From positions 1,302,001-1,366,000 of the forward strand of contig NZ_CP062005.1 in assembly GCF_014840935.1 (NCBI RefSeq): a stretch of 64,000 bases of DNA. Reading direction: 5' to 3'. Below are positions 55,038 to 64,000 of the stretch, one piece after another (the stretch's first letter is position 1; every line of letters begins with the position of its first letter). The position numbers were made by a program, and so were the translations under genes. Source of the DNA: Halomonas sp. YLGW01 (GTDB lineage Bacteria > Pseudomonadota > Gammaproteobacteria > Pseudomonadales > Halomonadaceae). The notes beneath the pieces are model-generated. The model saw nothing but the letters and a program-made list of their open reading frames with translations, did no database searches and had not been told where the DNA came from.

Positions 55038-55526
55038 TCAGAGCGTCGAAAGATCGGTGTGCGCGGCGAAGATCGCCATCAGCGCCTCGATACCGGCCTG
55101 ATCCTGGTCGTCGAAACGCCCGGGCAGGGGGCTGTCAAGATCCAGCACGCCCCACAGGCGATCACCGCTGAGGATGGGGATGACCAGTTCCGAGCGGGAA
55201 TCCGCATCGCAGGCAATATGATCGGCGACGGCATGCACGTCGGCGACCCGCTGGGTCTCCCGGCTGCGGGCGGCGGCGCCACACACGCCCTTGCTGAAGG
55301 GGATGGGGTTGCAGGCGGGCTTGCCCTGGAAGGGGCCAAGCACCAGCGTTTCGGGCTGGCGGTGCAGGTAGAAGCCGGCCCAGTTGAGGCCGGGCACGCT
55401 CTGCATGATGAAGGCGCAGGTCTGGGCGCTGTTGGTCAGGGCGTCCGGCGTGTCGAGCAGGGCCTCGAGCTGGCGGGCCAGCAGGTCATAATCGGTAGTC
55501 GGCAGCTCGTTGCGGGCGTCGGTCAT
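55038..55526 (-). CDS. msrC: GAF-domain free methionine-(R)-sulfoxide reductase
   Basis: Reduces free Met-(R)-sulfoxide; GAF fold of the fRMsr/YebR family. 162 residues. NWAGFYLHR, LVLGPFQGKPACNPIPFSKGVCG and VADHIACDADSRSELVIPI contain the three cysteines used for catalysis and disulfide exchange. C-terminal GVLDLDSPLPGRFDDQDQAG is the usual ending. ATG 55526 has AAGGA about 6 nt upstream; the frame is open to 55568. Sits 100 bp after metQ on the same strand, consistent with a methionine theme. Confidence 0.9.
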   Translation of the reverse strand: MTDARNELPTTDYDLLARQLEALLDTPDALTNSAQTCAFIMQSVPGLNWAGFYLHRQPETLVLGPFQGKPACNPIPFSKGVCGAAARSRETQRVADVHAVADHIACDADSRSELVIPILSGDRLWGVLDLDSPLPGRFDDQDQAGIEALMAIFAAHTDLSTL

Positions 55527-55625
55527 GAGCGGTCCTTGAGTCATGGAGAGGTGGTGTGCCGATGGCAAAACGCCAGCGCACGAGGCGCTGGCGTTTGCGG
55601 GTAGCGTAAGGGTGCGGCGTGGTGG

Positions 55626-56447
55626 TTACTTCCAGCCGGGAACGGCCGCGCCCTTGAACAGCTCCTCGGCCTTGGCGGCCACGGCGTCGCTCTGATAGGC
55701 CTTGACCAGCTGCTGGATCGCTTCGCGGTCCTCGTCACCCCCGCGCACCACGATCAGGTTGACGTAGGGAGACTCGGGGCCTTCCTTGATCAGGGCGTCG
55801 TCCAGGCTCAGGCCGGCCGGCTGGGCGAAGGTGTTGTTGATGAAGGCCAGGTCGACGTCCGGCAGCACGCGCGGCAGCTGCGCGGCCTCGATCTCGCGGA
55901 AGTCGAAGTCGTTCGGGTTATCGATGATGTCGATCGGCGTGGCTTCCAGGTCCTGCGGGTCCTCGAGCTCGATCAGGCCCTGGTTGTGCATCAGGATCAG
56001 CGAACGGCCTTCGTTGGACGGATCGTTGGGCAGGGCGATCACGGCCCCTTCCGGCAGGTCGTCGATGCTCGTGTGCTGCTCGGAGTAAGCGCCGATCGGG
56101 TAGACGAAGGTGCGGCCGGCGATGGCGAAGTCGTAGCCGCGGTCCTTGACCATGCTCTGCATGTACGGCTCGTGCTGGTAGGCGTTGGCATCCAGGCTGC
56201 CATCGGCCAGGGCGGCGTTGGGCGAGACGTAGTCGGTGAACTCGACGATCTCGGCGTCCAGGCCGTACTCGTCCTGGGCAATGCCCAGCGCTACCTGCAT
56301 GACCTCGGTCTCGGGGCCGGCGACGGTACCGATCTTGAGGGTCTGGTCGTCGTCACTGCCGCAGCCGGCCAGCAGGCCAGCGCCGACGAGGGTGGCGGCC
56401 CCGAGCAGACGGGTGGGGCGAAGCAGGGTTGCCAGGGTGTTGGTCAT
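55626..56447 (-). CDS. metQ: methionine ABC transporter substrate-binding lipoprotein
   Basis: Captures D/L-methionine for the MetNI transporter. 273 residues. Signal sequence VGAGLLAGC with the lipidated Cys at about residue 29, then LKIGTVAGPETEVMQVA and EFTDYVSPNAALADGSLDANAYQHEPYM, typical of the NlpA/MetQ family. AFINNTFAQPAGL matches the ligand-binding region. A 105-bp gap with a stable hairpin separates it from metI, probably allowing higher MetQ levels from the shared transcript. Confidence 0.95.
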   Translation of the reverse strand: MTNTLATLLRPTRLLGAATLVGAGLLAGCGSDDDQTLKIGTVAGPETEVMQVALGIAQDEYGLDAEIVEFTDYVSPNAALADGSLDANAYQHEPYMQSMVKDRGYDFAIAGRTFVYPIGAYSEQHTSIDDLPEGAVIALPNDPSNEGRSLILMHNQGLIELEDPQDLEATPIDIIDNPNDFDFREIEAAQLPRVLPDVDLAFINNTFAQPAGLSLDDALIKEGPESPYVNLIVVRGGDEDREAIQQLVKAYQSDAVAAKAEELFKGAAVPGWK

Positions 56448-56525
56448 CGTGATGCTCTCCCTTTTGGGCTGATACAGCCGCGGATGATGTCTCGCCGGTG
56501 GGCGAGGAATAGAAGTCTCGAGCCG

Positions 56526-56548
56526 GGGCCTGCCGTCTCGGCAGGCCC
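56526..56548 (-). other. hairpin in the metI-metQ gap
   Basis: GGGCCTGCCG / CGGCAGGCCC around a 3-nt loop, without a T run, between metI and metQ. Likely a processing or stabilising element that sets MetQ output relative to MetNI. Confidence 0.5.
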
Positions 56549-56552
56549 TGGC

Positions 56553-57186
56553 TTACTTGTGGTCGGCCTTGCGGACCAGGTGATCGCCGAGGCTCTGGAA
56601 GCCCTGGACCATGATCACCAGGATGGCCACGGTGATCAGCATGACCACCGGGTCGAAACGGTTGTAGCCGTAGCGGATGCCCAGGTCGCCGAGCCCGCCA
56701 CCGCCCACGGCGCCGGCCATGGCCGAGTAACTGACCAGGGTCACCACGGTGATGGTCATGCCGTTGATGATGCCGCCCCTGGCCTCGGGCAGCAGCACCT
56801 TGGTGATGATCTGGTAGGGGGTGGCGCCCATCGACTGGGCGGCCTCGATCAGTCCCGGCGGCACCTCGTTGAGGGCGCCTTCCACCAGGCGGGCGACGAA
56901 GGGAATGGCGGCGATGGTCAGCGGCACGATGGCGGCATTGGTGCCGATCGAACTGCCGGCGATCAGTCGCGTGAAAGGGATGATGGCCACCATCAGGATG
57001 ATGAAGGGAATCGAGCGCCCCACGTTGGTGATCACGGCCAGCACCTTCTGGGTCAGCGGGTGGGCCAGAATCTGCCCTGGCCGGGTGACGTAGAGCATCA
57101 CACCCAGCGGAATGCCCGCCGCGGCCGAGATCAGACCGGCCACGCCGACCATATAGAGGGTGTCGAGGGTCGCCTCGAGAATCAGT

Positions 57187-57206
<20 letters not shown>
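56553..57206 (-). CDS. metI: methionine ABC transporter permease
   Basis: Inner-membrane channel of the MetNIQ importer. 217 residues with about five spans. The ABC-permease coupling motif EAAQSMGATPYQIITKVLLPEA and the family's NVGRSIPFIILMVAIIPFTR and GAVGGGGLGDLGIRYGY are present. Starts inside the last 20 bp of metN, so translation is coupled. Confidence 0.95.
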
Positions 57207-58230
<1,024 letters not shown>

Positions 58231-58300
58231 GGGTCCGTCGAGTCGCTGGCCGATCTGGGGGCGGCGGAGCCTCGCGGCAGGGAAGGGCAGTTCAGAGGGC

Positions 58301-58328
58301 AAAAAAAAGGCCACCCTGACGGGTGGCC
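58301..58328 (-). terminator. attenuator terminator in the metN leader
   Basis: On the minus strand GGCCACCC, GTCA loop, GGGTGGCC, then eight T, all between the metN promoter and its start codon 71 bp further on. A full intrinsic terminator inside a leader implies conditional read-through. Its 5' arm CACCC (58325-58321) can pair with GGGTG (58347-58343) at the 3' end of the upstream aptamer. Confidence 0.92.
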
Positions 58329-58343
58329 ATCAACGCTGGACAC

Positions 58344-58427
58344 ACCCTTTTAGCTGCACTTCCCGCCAGGCTCGACGCATCGAGCCGGACGAGGGCGCCC
58401 GCAAGCCGGGTACAAATCGGCGCCTGA
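58344..58427 (-). promoter_or_regulatory. SAM-II-type (SAM-alpha) riboswitch in the metN leader
   Basis: On the minus strand, P1 arms GGCGCC (58424-58419 and 58399-58394) enclose GATTTG, TACCC and GGCTTGC, the conserved SAM-II loop. The 3' part has AGCTAAAAGGGT (58355-58344). ACCC (58411-58408) can pair with GGGT (58347-58344), and TTGC (58404-58401) with GCAG (58357-58354), forming the H-type pseudoknot of this class. The long loop between carries an extra hairpin, GGCTCGA/TCGAGCC with a TGCG loop. SAM binding would tie up GGGT and let the downstream terminator form, switching metNIQ off. The class assignment rests on recognised motifs, not a covariance search. Confidence 0.82.
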
Positions 58428-58441
58428 AAAAAGTGGGGTGA

Positions 58442-58470
58442 ATCTTAGGGCGCCGGCCGGGGGGTGTCAA
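58442..58470 (-). promoter_or_regulatory. metNIQ promoter
   Basis: On the minus strand TTGACA (58470-58465), 17-nt spacer, TAAGAT (58447-58442): near-consensus sigma70. Transcription would start about 58435, just before the aptamer. Confidence 0.88.
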
Positions 58471-58500
58471 CGATACCGGTACAAGTTTCGGCGTATGGCG

Positions 58501-58527
58501 TCGATAGCCAGTGGTTATCGCTATCGA
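58501..58527. repeat. inverted repeat between metN and ribE promoters
   Basis: TCGATAGC (58501-58508) and GCTATCGA (58520-58527) with an 11-bp spacer. It could be an operator for ribE or for the divergent metN promoter; no known site is matched. Confidence 0.4.
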
Positions 58528-58664
58528 GGGCATCATCCGGCGTAGGATGAAAGGCCATCGAGGGCGCCTGGCCAAGAGCCTGCGACGCGGAGGCCAGGGC
58601 TGGTAGACTTGAGCGCCTGGCGGGCGCCGTGTCGCCCGGATGATGTCGCACGCAGAGGATTGCC

Positions 58665-59291
58665 ATGTTTACCGGTATTGTACAAGGCACCGCCATCCTG
58701 GTGTCGGTGGTCGACAAAGAGGGGTTTCGCACCTTCGAGATGGCCCTACCGCCCGAGCTTTGCGAGGGGCTCGCGACCGGGGCCTCGGTCTCGCACAACG
58801 GGGTCTGTCTGACGGTGACGGCCATCGAGGGCAGTCACATCTGGGTGGACCTGATGCGCGAGACGCTGCGCCTGACCAATCTTGGGGCAGTCGAGGTCGG
58901 AGAGCGCATCAACATCGAGCGGGCGGCGCGTTTCGGCGACGAGATCGGCGGTCATGCCATGTCGGGCCACGTGGTGTGCATGGCCGAGCTGGTCGAGATG
59001 GAAGAGGCGCCCAACAATCGCCGGCTGTGGTTCCGGGTGCCGGCCGACCAGGGGCGCTTCCTGTTCGACAAGGGCTATATCGGTGTCGACGGCATCAGCC
59101 TGACCATCGGTGAGGTGCGTCCGGCCGACACGGCCGGCGCGCCGCGCTTCTGCGTGAACCTGATTCCCGAGACCCTGGCGCGCACCACCCTTGGCGATCG
59201 TAGCCCTGGCGATCACGTCAACATCGAGATCGACCCGCAGACCCAGGCGATTGTCGAGACCGTCGAGCGGGTGATGGCCAGTCGCGGCTGA
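58665..59291 (+). CDS. ribE: riboflavin synthase alpha subunit
   Basis: Dismutation of two 6,7-dimethyl-8-ribityllumazines to riboflavin. 208 residues in two homologous barrels, the first beginning MFTGIVQGTA and the second near the VDGISLTIGEV segment. SHNGVCLTV, GDEIGGHAMSGHV and NLIPETLARTTLG are standard. Stands alone here, with no other rib gene nearby and no FMN riboswitch seen upstream. Confidence 0.95.
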   Translation: MFTGIVQGTAILVSVVDKEGFRTFEMALPPELCEGLATGASVSHNGVCLTVTAIEGSHIWVDLMRETLRLTNLGAVEVGERINIERAARFGDEIGGHAMSGHVVCMAELVEMEEAPNNRRLWFRVPADQGRFLFDKGYIGVDGISLTIGEVRPADTAGAPRFCVNLIPETLARTTLGDRSPGDHVNIEIDPQTQAIVETVERVMASRG

Positions 59292-59604
59292 TGTCACACG
59301 CGATACGTGTGTGACATCCGGCTGAGTTGACCATTCCGTCAAGTTTTCGTTGGTGGTCCGGCATGACGCTGGCCCGGCACTTGCTTATATATAGAGGGCG
59401 TCATCACGGGGCATGACCCATGTGATGAGGCAGGTAATGACGCCTGTGATGATGAACAGCAGCGGCCGGTGAGCCCAGGGGCGCTTGCCGGCCGCCGCGT
59501 ATCCGGATGCCGCCTTATGTATCGCATCGGCCTTGGCCGATGGGGTAAGATGTGCGGCTTTTCTCGCACCCGGACCGTCAGGGTCCACGCGCCAGGGTAG
59601 GGTA
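59292..59604. other. intergenic region between ribE and the purine permease gene
   Basis: About 310 bp with no called gene. Early on TGTGTGACA-like inverted words (ACACGCGATACGTGTGT, 59295-59311) might form a small hairpin after ribE. A minus-strand frame ending at 59385 encodes a hydrophobic run but lacks any start codon outside azgA. The azgA promoter is presumably near 59540-59600. Confidence 0.45.
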
Positions 59605-60915
59605 ATGCCGATGTTGAAACGACTGCTCGACAACCACTTCAAGCTCAGCGAACACGGGACCAGTGTTCGTACCGAGGTCATCGCCGGGATCACGACCTTC
59701 CTGACCATGGCCTACATCATCTTCGTCAACCCGAGCATCCTGTCGGAGGCCGGGGTCGACTACGGAGCGGTGTTCGTGGCCACCTGCCTGGCCGCCGCCA
59801 TCGGCTGTCTGGTCATGGGGTTGTGGGCCAATTACCCGATCGCCCTGGCCCCGGGTATGGGCCTCAATGCCTTCTTCACCTATGGCGTGGTGCTGGGCAT
59901 GGGCTACTCCTGGGAGACCGCCCTGGGTGCCGTCTTCCTGTCCGGCGTGAGCTTCTTCCTGCTCAGCATCTTCCGCATCCGCGAATGGATCATCAATTCG
60001 ATCCCGATGGCCCTGCGGCTCGGCATCGCGGCGGGCATCGGGCTCTTCCTGGCCATGATCGCGCTGAAGAATGCCGGCATCGTGGTCGACAACCCGGCCA
60101 CCCTGGTCTCGCTGGGTGACCTGAGCCAGCCCTCTGCGCTCTATGCCCTCGGCGGCTTCTTTGCCATCACCGCGCTCTCGCACCTGCGGGTCACCGGCGC
60201 GGTGATGATCGGCATCCTCGGCGTCACCGTGCTGGCGATTCTGCTCGGCCACAACGAGTATGGCGGCCTGATGTCCATGCCGCCTTCGGTCGCCCCGACC
60301 TTCATGGCCATGGATGTCGCCGGCGCCTTCGACGTGGCGATGTTCAGCGTGATCTTCGCCTTCCTGTTCGTCGATCTGTTCGATACCTCCGGCACCCTGG
60401 TCGGCGTCGCCCATCGCGGCGGCCTGCTCGACAAGGACGGCAAGCTGCCGCGCCTGGGACGCGCCATGATGGCCGACTCCACCGCCTCGATGGCGGGCGC
60501 GGCGCTGGGTACCTCCACCACCACCAGCTACATCGAGAGCGCCTCCGGCATCGCCGCGGGCGGCCGCACCGGTCTGACCGCCGTCGTCGTGGCCGCGCTG
60601 TTCCTGATCAGCCTGTTCTTCGCGCCGCTGGCAGGCTCGATTCCCGCCTACGCGACCGCCGGTGCGCTGCTCTATGTGGCCTCGCTGATGGCCGGCAGCC
60701 TGGCGCACGCCAACTGGGACGACGCCACCGAGGCCGCCCCGGTGCTGATCGCGGCGCTGGCCATGCCGCTGACCTTCTCGATCGCCGAGGGCATCGCGCT
60801 GGGCTTCATCAGCTACGCTGCGATCAAGGCGCTGTCGGGCCGCTTTAGCGACCTGAATCCCGCGGTGATCGTGCTGGCGATCGTCTTCGCCCTCAAATTC
60901 CTCTTCCTCGACTGA
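59605..60915 (+). CDS. AzgA-type NCS2 purine permease
   Basis: Proton-coupled importer for hypoxanthine, guanine or adenine of the AzgA/GhxP branch. 436 residues with about 12-14 spans. [36 protein letters not shown] and [17 protein letters not shown] are family signatures, and [23 protein letters not shown] (cited in part) is the conserved substrate region. ATG 59605 begins [14 protein letters not shown], the usual AzgA start; the frame is open to 59485. apt follows after 19 bp and gpt after that, so uptake and salvage are probably one operon. Confidence 0.93.
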   Translation: MPMLKRLLDNHFKLSEHGTSVRTEVIAGITTFLTMAYIIFVNPSILSEAGVDYGAVFVATCLAAAIGCLVMGLWANYPIALAPGMGLNAFFTYGVVLGMGYSWETALGAVFLSGVSFFLLSIFRIREWIINSIPMALRLGIAAGIGLFLAMIALKNAGIVVDNPATLVSLGDLSQPSALYALGGFFAITALSHLRVTGAVMIGILGVTVLAILLGHNEYGGLMSMPPSVAPTFMAMDVAGAFDVAMFSVIFAFLFVDLFDTSGTLVGVAHRGGLLDKDGKLPRLGRAMMADSTASMAGAALGTSTTTSYIESASGIAAGGRTGLTAVVVAALFLISLFFAPLAGSIPAYATAGALLYVASLMAGSLAHANWDDATEAAPVLIAALAMPLTFSIAEGIALGFISYAAIKALSGRFSDLNPAVIVLAIVFALKFLFLD

Positions 60916-60934
60916 CCACTGGAATCGACCATCG

Positions 60935-61480
60935 ATGAGCATCTACGGCGACTACATCAAATCCGTGATCCGCACCGTCCCCGACTGGCCACAGCCGGGG
61001 GTCAACTTCCGTGACATCACGCCGCTGCTGCAGAACAGCGCCGCCTTTCGCAAGCTGATCGACAGCTTCGTGCACCGCTATCAGGAGATGGAGCTGGATG
61101 CGGTGGCGGCCATCGACGCCCGCGGCTTCATCATCGGCGCACCGCTGGCCTACGAGCTCGGCTGCAGCTTCGTGCCGGTCCGCAAGAAGGGCAAGCTGCC
61201 GTTCCGCACCATCAGCGAGACCTACACCCTCGAGTACGGTCAGTCCGAGGTCGAGCTGCACGCCGATGCCTTCAAGCACGGGGATCGGATCCTGATCGTC
61301 GACGACCTGATCGCCACCGGCGGCACCATGTGCGCCGCGGCCAAGCTGATCACCCGTTCCGGCGGTCATGTGGTCGAGACCGCGACCATCATCGACCTGC
61401 CGGAGCTGGGCGGTTCCGACAAGATCCGCGAGGCCGGGTTCAATGTCTTCGCCGTCTGCTCCTTCACCGAGGACGAGTGA
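60935..61480 (+). CDS. apt: adenine phosphoribosyltransferase
   Basis: Converts adenine and PRPP to AMP. 181 residues. [29 protein letters not shown] and the PRPP loop [13 protein letters not shown] are all typical Apt. Lies between the purine permease and gpt, linking uptake with salvage. Confidence 0.96.
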   Translation: MSIYGDYIKSVIRTVPDWPQPGVNFRDITPLLQNSAAFRKLIDSFVHRYQEMELDAVAAIDARGFIIGAPLAYELGCSFVPVRKKGKLPFRTISETYTLEYGQSEVELHADAFKHGDRILIVDDLIATGGTMCAAAKLITRSGGHVVETATIIDLPELGGSDKIREAGFNVFAVCSFTEDE

Positions 61481-61516
61481 TTCTCGTCCCCCCGTTCCGT
61501 CTTTGGTAATGCATCC

Positions 61517-62020
61517 ATGAGCGCCAACCGTTATCAGCAACACTTCATCGTTTCCTGGGACCAGCTGCATCGCGATGTGCGCGAGCTCTGCCATCAGCTG
61601 GTCGAGCGCGACTTCCAGGGCATCATCGCCATCACCCGTGGCGGCCTGATCCCGGCAGCCCTGATCGCCCGCGAGCTCAACCTGCGGCTGATCGATACCG
61701 TGTGCATCAAGAGCTACGACCACATGGAGCAGGGCGGCCTGGATGTCATGAAGGGCGTCGATCACGACGGCGACGGCTGGCTCCTGGTGGATGACCTGGT
61801 GGATACCGGCAAGACGGCCCGCAAGGTGCGCGAGATGCTGCCCAAGGCGCACTTCGCCACCGTCTACGCCAAGCCGGAAGGGCGTCCGCTGGTCGATCAG
61901 TTCCTCACCGAGGTCGGCCAGGACTGCTGGATCCAGTTCCCCTGGGACATGGGCGTGGCCTACGTGGAACCTCTGGCGGATCGGGTGCGCGGCGCCGCCT
62001 CCGGCCAGGGCGAGGGCTGA
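61517..62020 (+). CDS. gpt: xanthine-guanine phosphoribosyltransferase
   Basis: Salvages xanthine/guanine to their nucleotides. 167 residues. [16 protein letters not shown] at the N-terminal half, the PRPP loop [22 protein letters not shown] and the C-terminal [13 protein letters not shown] match Gpt of the xanthine-type family. Starts 37 bp after apt. Confidence 0.93.
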   Translation: MSANRYQQHFIVSWDQLHRDVRELCHQLVERDFQGIIAITRGGLIPAALIARELNLRLIDTVCIKSYDHMEQGGLDVMKGVDHDGDGWLLVDDLVDTGKTARKVREMLPKAHFATVYAKPEGRPLVDQFLTEVGQDCWIQFPWDMGVAYVEPLADRVRGAASGQGEG

Positions 62021-62105
62021 GCCGGCGATGCCGGACAGCCGCCCGAAGGAAGGCGTTGCGATGGAGGTCGTCGAGATGAAGGGTGTCGAGGAGGAGGAGT
62101 GCGCG

Positions 62106-62789
62106 ATGGACAGCCCCCTGCCGGATAGTTGGGCGCAGCATCTGGGCGCCGAGTTCTCGGCCCCCTACATGCAGACGCTGCGTGACGCCCTGGCCAAGGA
62201 CAAGGAAGAGCGGCGCATCATCTATCCGCACTCCGCGGACTGGTTTCGCGCCTTCCAGCTGACGCCGCTTGATCGCGTCAAGGTGGTGATCCTCGGCCAG
62301 GACCCCTACCACGGGCCGGGCCAGGCGCACGGGTTGTGCTTTTCCGTGCAGCCCGGCGTCAAGCTGCCGCCCTCGCTGCGCAACATCTACAAGGATCTGG
62401 CCACCGACGTGGGCTTCACGCCGGTCGAGCACGGCAACCTCGAGCACTGGGCGCGCCAGGGCGTGTTGCTGCTCAATGCGGTGCTGACCGTGGAGGCGGG
62501 GCAGGCGGCCTCGCACCGCGGCCGTGGTTGGGAAACCTTTACCGACAAGGCGATCACCACCGTCAGTGCCCACTGCCCGCCGACCGTCTTCCTGCTGTGG
62601 GGCAGCCATGCCCGTCAGAAGAAGTCGCTGATCGATACCCGGCGCCACCTGGTACTGGAGTCGCCGCATCCGTCGCCGCTCTCGGCGCACCGGGGGTTCT
62701 TCGGCAACCACCATTTCTCGCGCGCCAATGCCTTCCTCAGCGAGCACGGGCGCGACGCCATCGACTGGCAGCTGCCTCACCAGCCTTAA
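62106..62789 (+). CDS. ung: uracil-DNA glycosylase
   Basis: Removes uracil from DNA at the start of base-excision repair. 227 residues. The catalytic Asp66 is in [20 protein letters not shown], and [13 protein letters not shown] holds the catalytic His loop. The ATG at 62106 has GAGGAGGAGGAG 6 nt upstream, an unusually strong site, so I prefer it over in-frame ATGs at 62028 and 62061. Follows gpt after 85 bp. Confidence 0.95.
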   Translation: MDSPLPDSWAQHLGAEFSAPYMQTLRDALAKDKEERRIIYPHSADWFRAFQLTPLDRVKVVILGQDPYHGPGQAHGLCFSVQPGVKLPPSLRNIYKDLATDVGFTPVEHGNLEHWARQGVLLLNAVLTVEAGQAASHRGRGWETFTDKAITTVSAHCPPTVFLLWGSHARQKKSLIDTRRHLVLESPHPSPLSAHRGFFGNHHFSRANAFLSEHGRDAIDWQLPHQP

Positions 62790-62891
62790 CCTCGCCGAGC
62801 GATACGGGTAGAATGGCGCGCAATTTGCGCATGGTCTCCATGCGCAAAGTCGTCAATCGTCCCATCCCTGCGCCCGAAGAGGTCCGCCGCC

Positions 62892-63521
62892 ATGAGCGTT
62901 CACGCCATCAATCATCCCCTGGTCAAGCACAAGCTCGGCCTGATGCGCGCCAATGACATCAGCACCAAGAGTTTTCGTGAATTGGCCGGGGAAGTGGCCA
63001 AGCTGCTGACCTACGAAGCCACCCAGGACCTGGAGCTCGAGTCCACCACCATCGAAGGCTGGAGCGACGAACCGATCCAGATCGAGCAGATCAAGGGCAA
63101 GAAGGTCACCATCGTGCCGATCCTGCGGGCGGGCCTCGGCATGCTCGACGGTGTCACCGACCTGATCCCCAGCGCCCGTATCAGCGTGGTGGGCCTTTAC
63201 CGCGACGAGGAGACTCTCGAGGCGGTGCCCTATTTCGCCAAGTTCGCCAACGACCTGGAAGAGCGCCAGGCGATCGTCATCGACCCGATGCTGGCCACCG
63301 GCGGCACCATGGTCGCGACCCTGGACATGCTGCGCGAGCGGGGCTGTCAGCAGGTGAAGGTCATCGTGCTGGTCGCGGCCCCTGAGGGCATCAAGCGGGT
63401 CCAGGAATCCTACCCGGATATCGAGATCTATACCGCGGCGGTGGACGAGCGTCTCGACGAGAATGGCTACATCGTCCCCGGCCTCGGTGATGCCGGCGAC
63501 AAGATCTTCGGGACTCGCTGA
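62892..63521 (+). CDS. upp: uracil phosphoribosyltransferase
   Basis: Converts uracil and PRPP to UMP. 209 residues. [17 protein letters not shown], the PRPP loop [19 protein letters not shown] and the uracil-binding [18 protein letters not shown] end are complete. Followed by a terminator and then uraA, the usual uracil uptake/salvage pair. Confidence 0.97.
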   Translation: MSVHAINHPLVKHKLGLMRANDISTKSFRELAGEVAKLLTYEATQDLELESTTIEGWSDEPIQIEQIKGKKVTIVPILRAGLGMLDGVTDLIPSARISVVGLYRDEETLEAVPYFAKFANDLEERQAIVIDPMLATGGTMVATLDMLRERGCQQVKVIVLVAAPEGIKRVQESYPDIEIYTAAVDERLDENGYIVPGLGDAGDKIFGTR

Positions 63522-63542
63522 GTCCTGAGCTGATTGGCCTCG

Positions 63543-63575
63543 ACGCCCCTGACGTGATCACGCAGGGGCGTTTTA
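63543..63575 (+). terminator. intrinsic terminator between upp and uraA
   Basis: ACGCCCCTG / CAGGGGCGT, 11-nt loop that can fold further, followed by TTTTA. Some read-through into uraA is possible. Confidence 0.75.
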
Positions 63576-63611
63576 CTGTCATTCCCTTCCTTTCACTGCG
63601 GAGATCCTGAC

Positions 63612-64000
63612 ATGACCGATACGGTGGCCGGCGCCCAGCCGACACAATCCCTGCCCCGCACCCTGCTGACCGGGGTGCAGATGCTGTTCGTGGCCTTCGG
63701 CGCCCTGGTGCTGGTGCCGCTGCTGACCGGGCTCGACCCGAACGTGGCGTTGTTTACCGCCGGGGTGGGCACCCTGGTCTTTCACGGCGTCACCCGCCAG
63801 AGCGTGCCGGTGTTCCTGGCCTCGTCCTTTGCCTTCATCGCGCCCATCCAGGGCTCGATCCAGAGTTTCGGGATTCCCGCGACCATGGGTGGCCTCATGG
63901 CGGCCGGCCTGGTCTATGTGGTGATCTCCCAGATCGTGCGGCTCAAGGGCACCGCCTGGCTGCACCGCCTGCTGCCCGCCGTGGTGGTCGGGCCGGTGAT
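63612..64000 (+). CDS. uraA: uracil permease, NCS2 family (3' part outside window)
   Basis: Uracil:proton symporter. About 129 residues are visible: MTDTVAGAQPTQSLPRTLLT, then membrane segments with VQMLFVAFGALVLVPLLTGLDP and SVPVFLASSFAFIAPIQ, the N-terminal signatures of UraA/PyrP. ATG 63612 has GGAGA about 7 nt upstream. It runs off the window end. Next to upp, which processes the imported uracil. Confidence 0.92.
   Translation, partial: MTDTVAGAQPTQSLPRTLLTGVQMLFVAFGALVLVPLLTGLDPNVALFTAGVGTLVFHGVTRQSVPVFLASSFAFIAPIQGSIQSFGIPATMGGLMAAGLVYVVISQIVRLKGTAWLHRLLPAVVVGPV

Noticed and set aside
55186-55526. msrC as a signalling GAF protein
   Set aside because: The three reductase cysteines and the compact single-domain size fit the free Met-R-sulfoxide reductase better.
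59385-59708. Minus-strand frame with a hydrophobic segment (LLFIITGVITCLITWVMP)
   Set aside because: The only start codons lie inside the azgA coding region and no ribosome-binding site exists near the hydrophobic part.

Overview
The window is about 64 kb of high-GC, densely packed bacterial chromosome. Gene content points to a gammaproteobacterium, most likely Halomonadaceae (Halomonas or a close relative). The clues are the bioBFHCD order, dusB-fis, ybeD-lipB-lipA behind mrdA-rodA-mltB-rlpA-dacA, hda beside purMN, a PHA phasin and a PPi-type phosphofructokinase. The genus is an inference from gene content; no rRNA or other typing marker is present.

Layout. 1-4.3 kb: biotin operon bioB-F-H-C-D (minus; bioD is cut by the window edge), diverging from comF over a promoter that carries a BirA-like operator. 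4.3-10.3 kb: comF, srkA, a periplasmic hypothetical, folE-folX, a small membrane protein, gabD. 10.3-18.5 kb (minus): purH, dusB-fis, prmA, accB-accC, dsbD. 18.6-22.9 kb: a DUF2333-type protein with a 12-bp minisatellite, ppa, and a PP2C-like/kinase-like two-domain membrane protein that has lost several catalytic residues. 22.9-25.5 kb: an accessory pocket holding a decayed IS5-family element inserted exactly at that gene's stop codon, gene-poor lower-GC DNA, and an orphan lipoprotein. 25.5-33 kb: PPi-type phosphofructokinase, mpl-ubiX-LysE, and a minus-strand operon of a DedA-PAP2 fusion with two membrane proteins that have degenerate GGDEF-like tails. 33-44.6 kb: one long plus-strand housekeeping run proA-nadD-rsfS-rlmH-mrdA-rodA-mltB-rlpA-dacA-ybeD-lipB-lipA (proline and NAD synthesis, ribosome maturation, cell elongation, peptidoglycan processing, lipoate). 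44.6-49 kb: purM-purN, perM-hda, ychJ. 49-55 kb: phasin with candidate repressor sites, a GGDEF remnant, fumC, glpD and glpR with candidate GlpR sites, and two identical tRNA-Val(GAC) genes. 55-58.7 kb: msrC and metN-I-Q. 58.6-64 kb: ribE and a nucleobase-salvage group azgA-apt-gpt, ung, upp, uraA (cut by the window end).

The most interesting signal is in the metN leader (minus strand, 58470-58231). It has a consensus promoter, then an RNA with the conserved parts of a SAM-II (SAM-alpha) riboswitch, including the pseudoknot pairings, then a strong intrinsic terminator. The pseudoknot strand could alternatively pair with the terminator's 5' arm, which gives a complete SAM-off switch for methionine uptake. 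SAM-II is known chiefly from Alphaproteobacteria, and this copy has an extra hairpin in its long loop. The second signal is the PP2C/kinase fusion at 21149-22861, which looks like a double pseudoenzyme.
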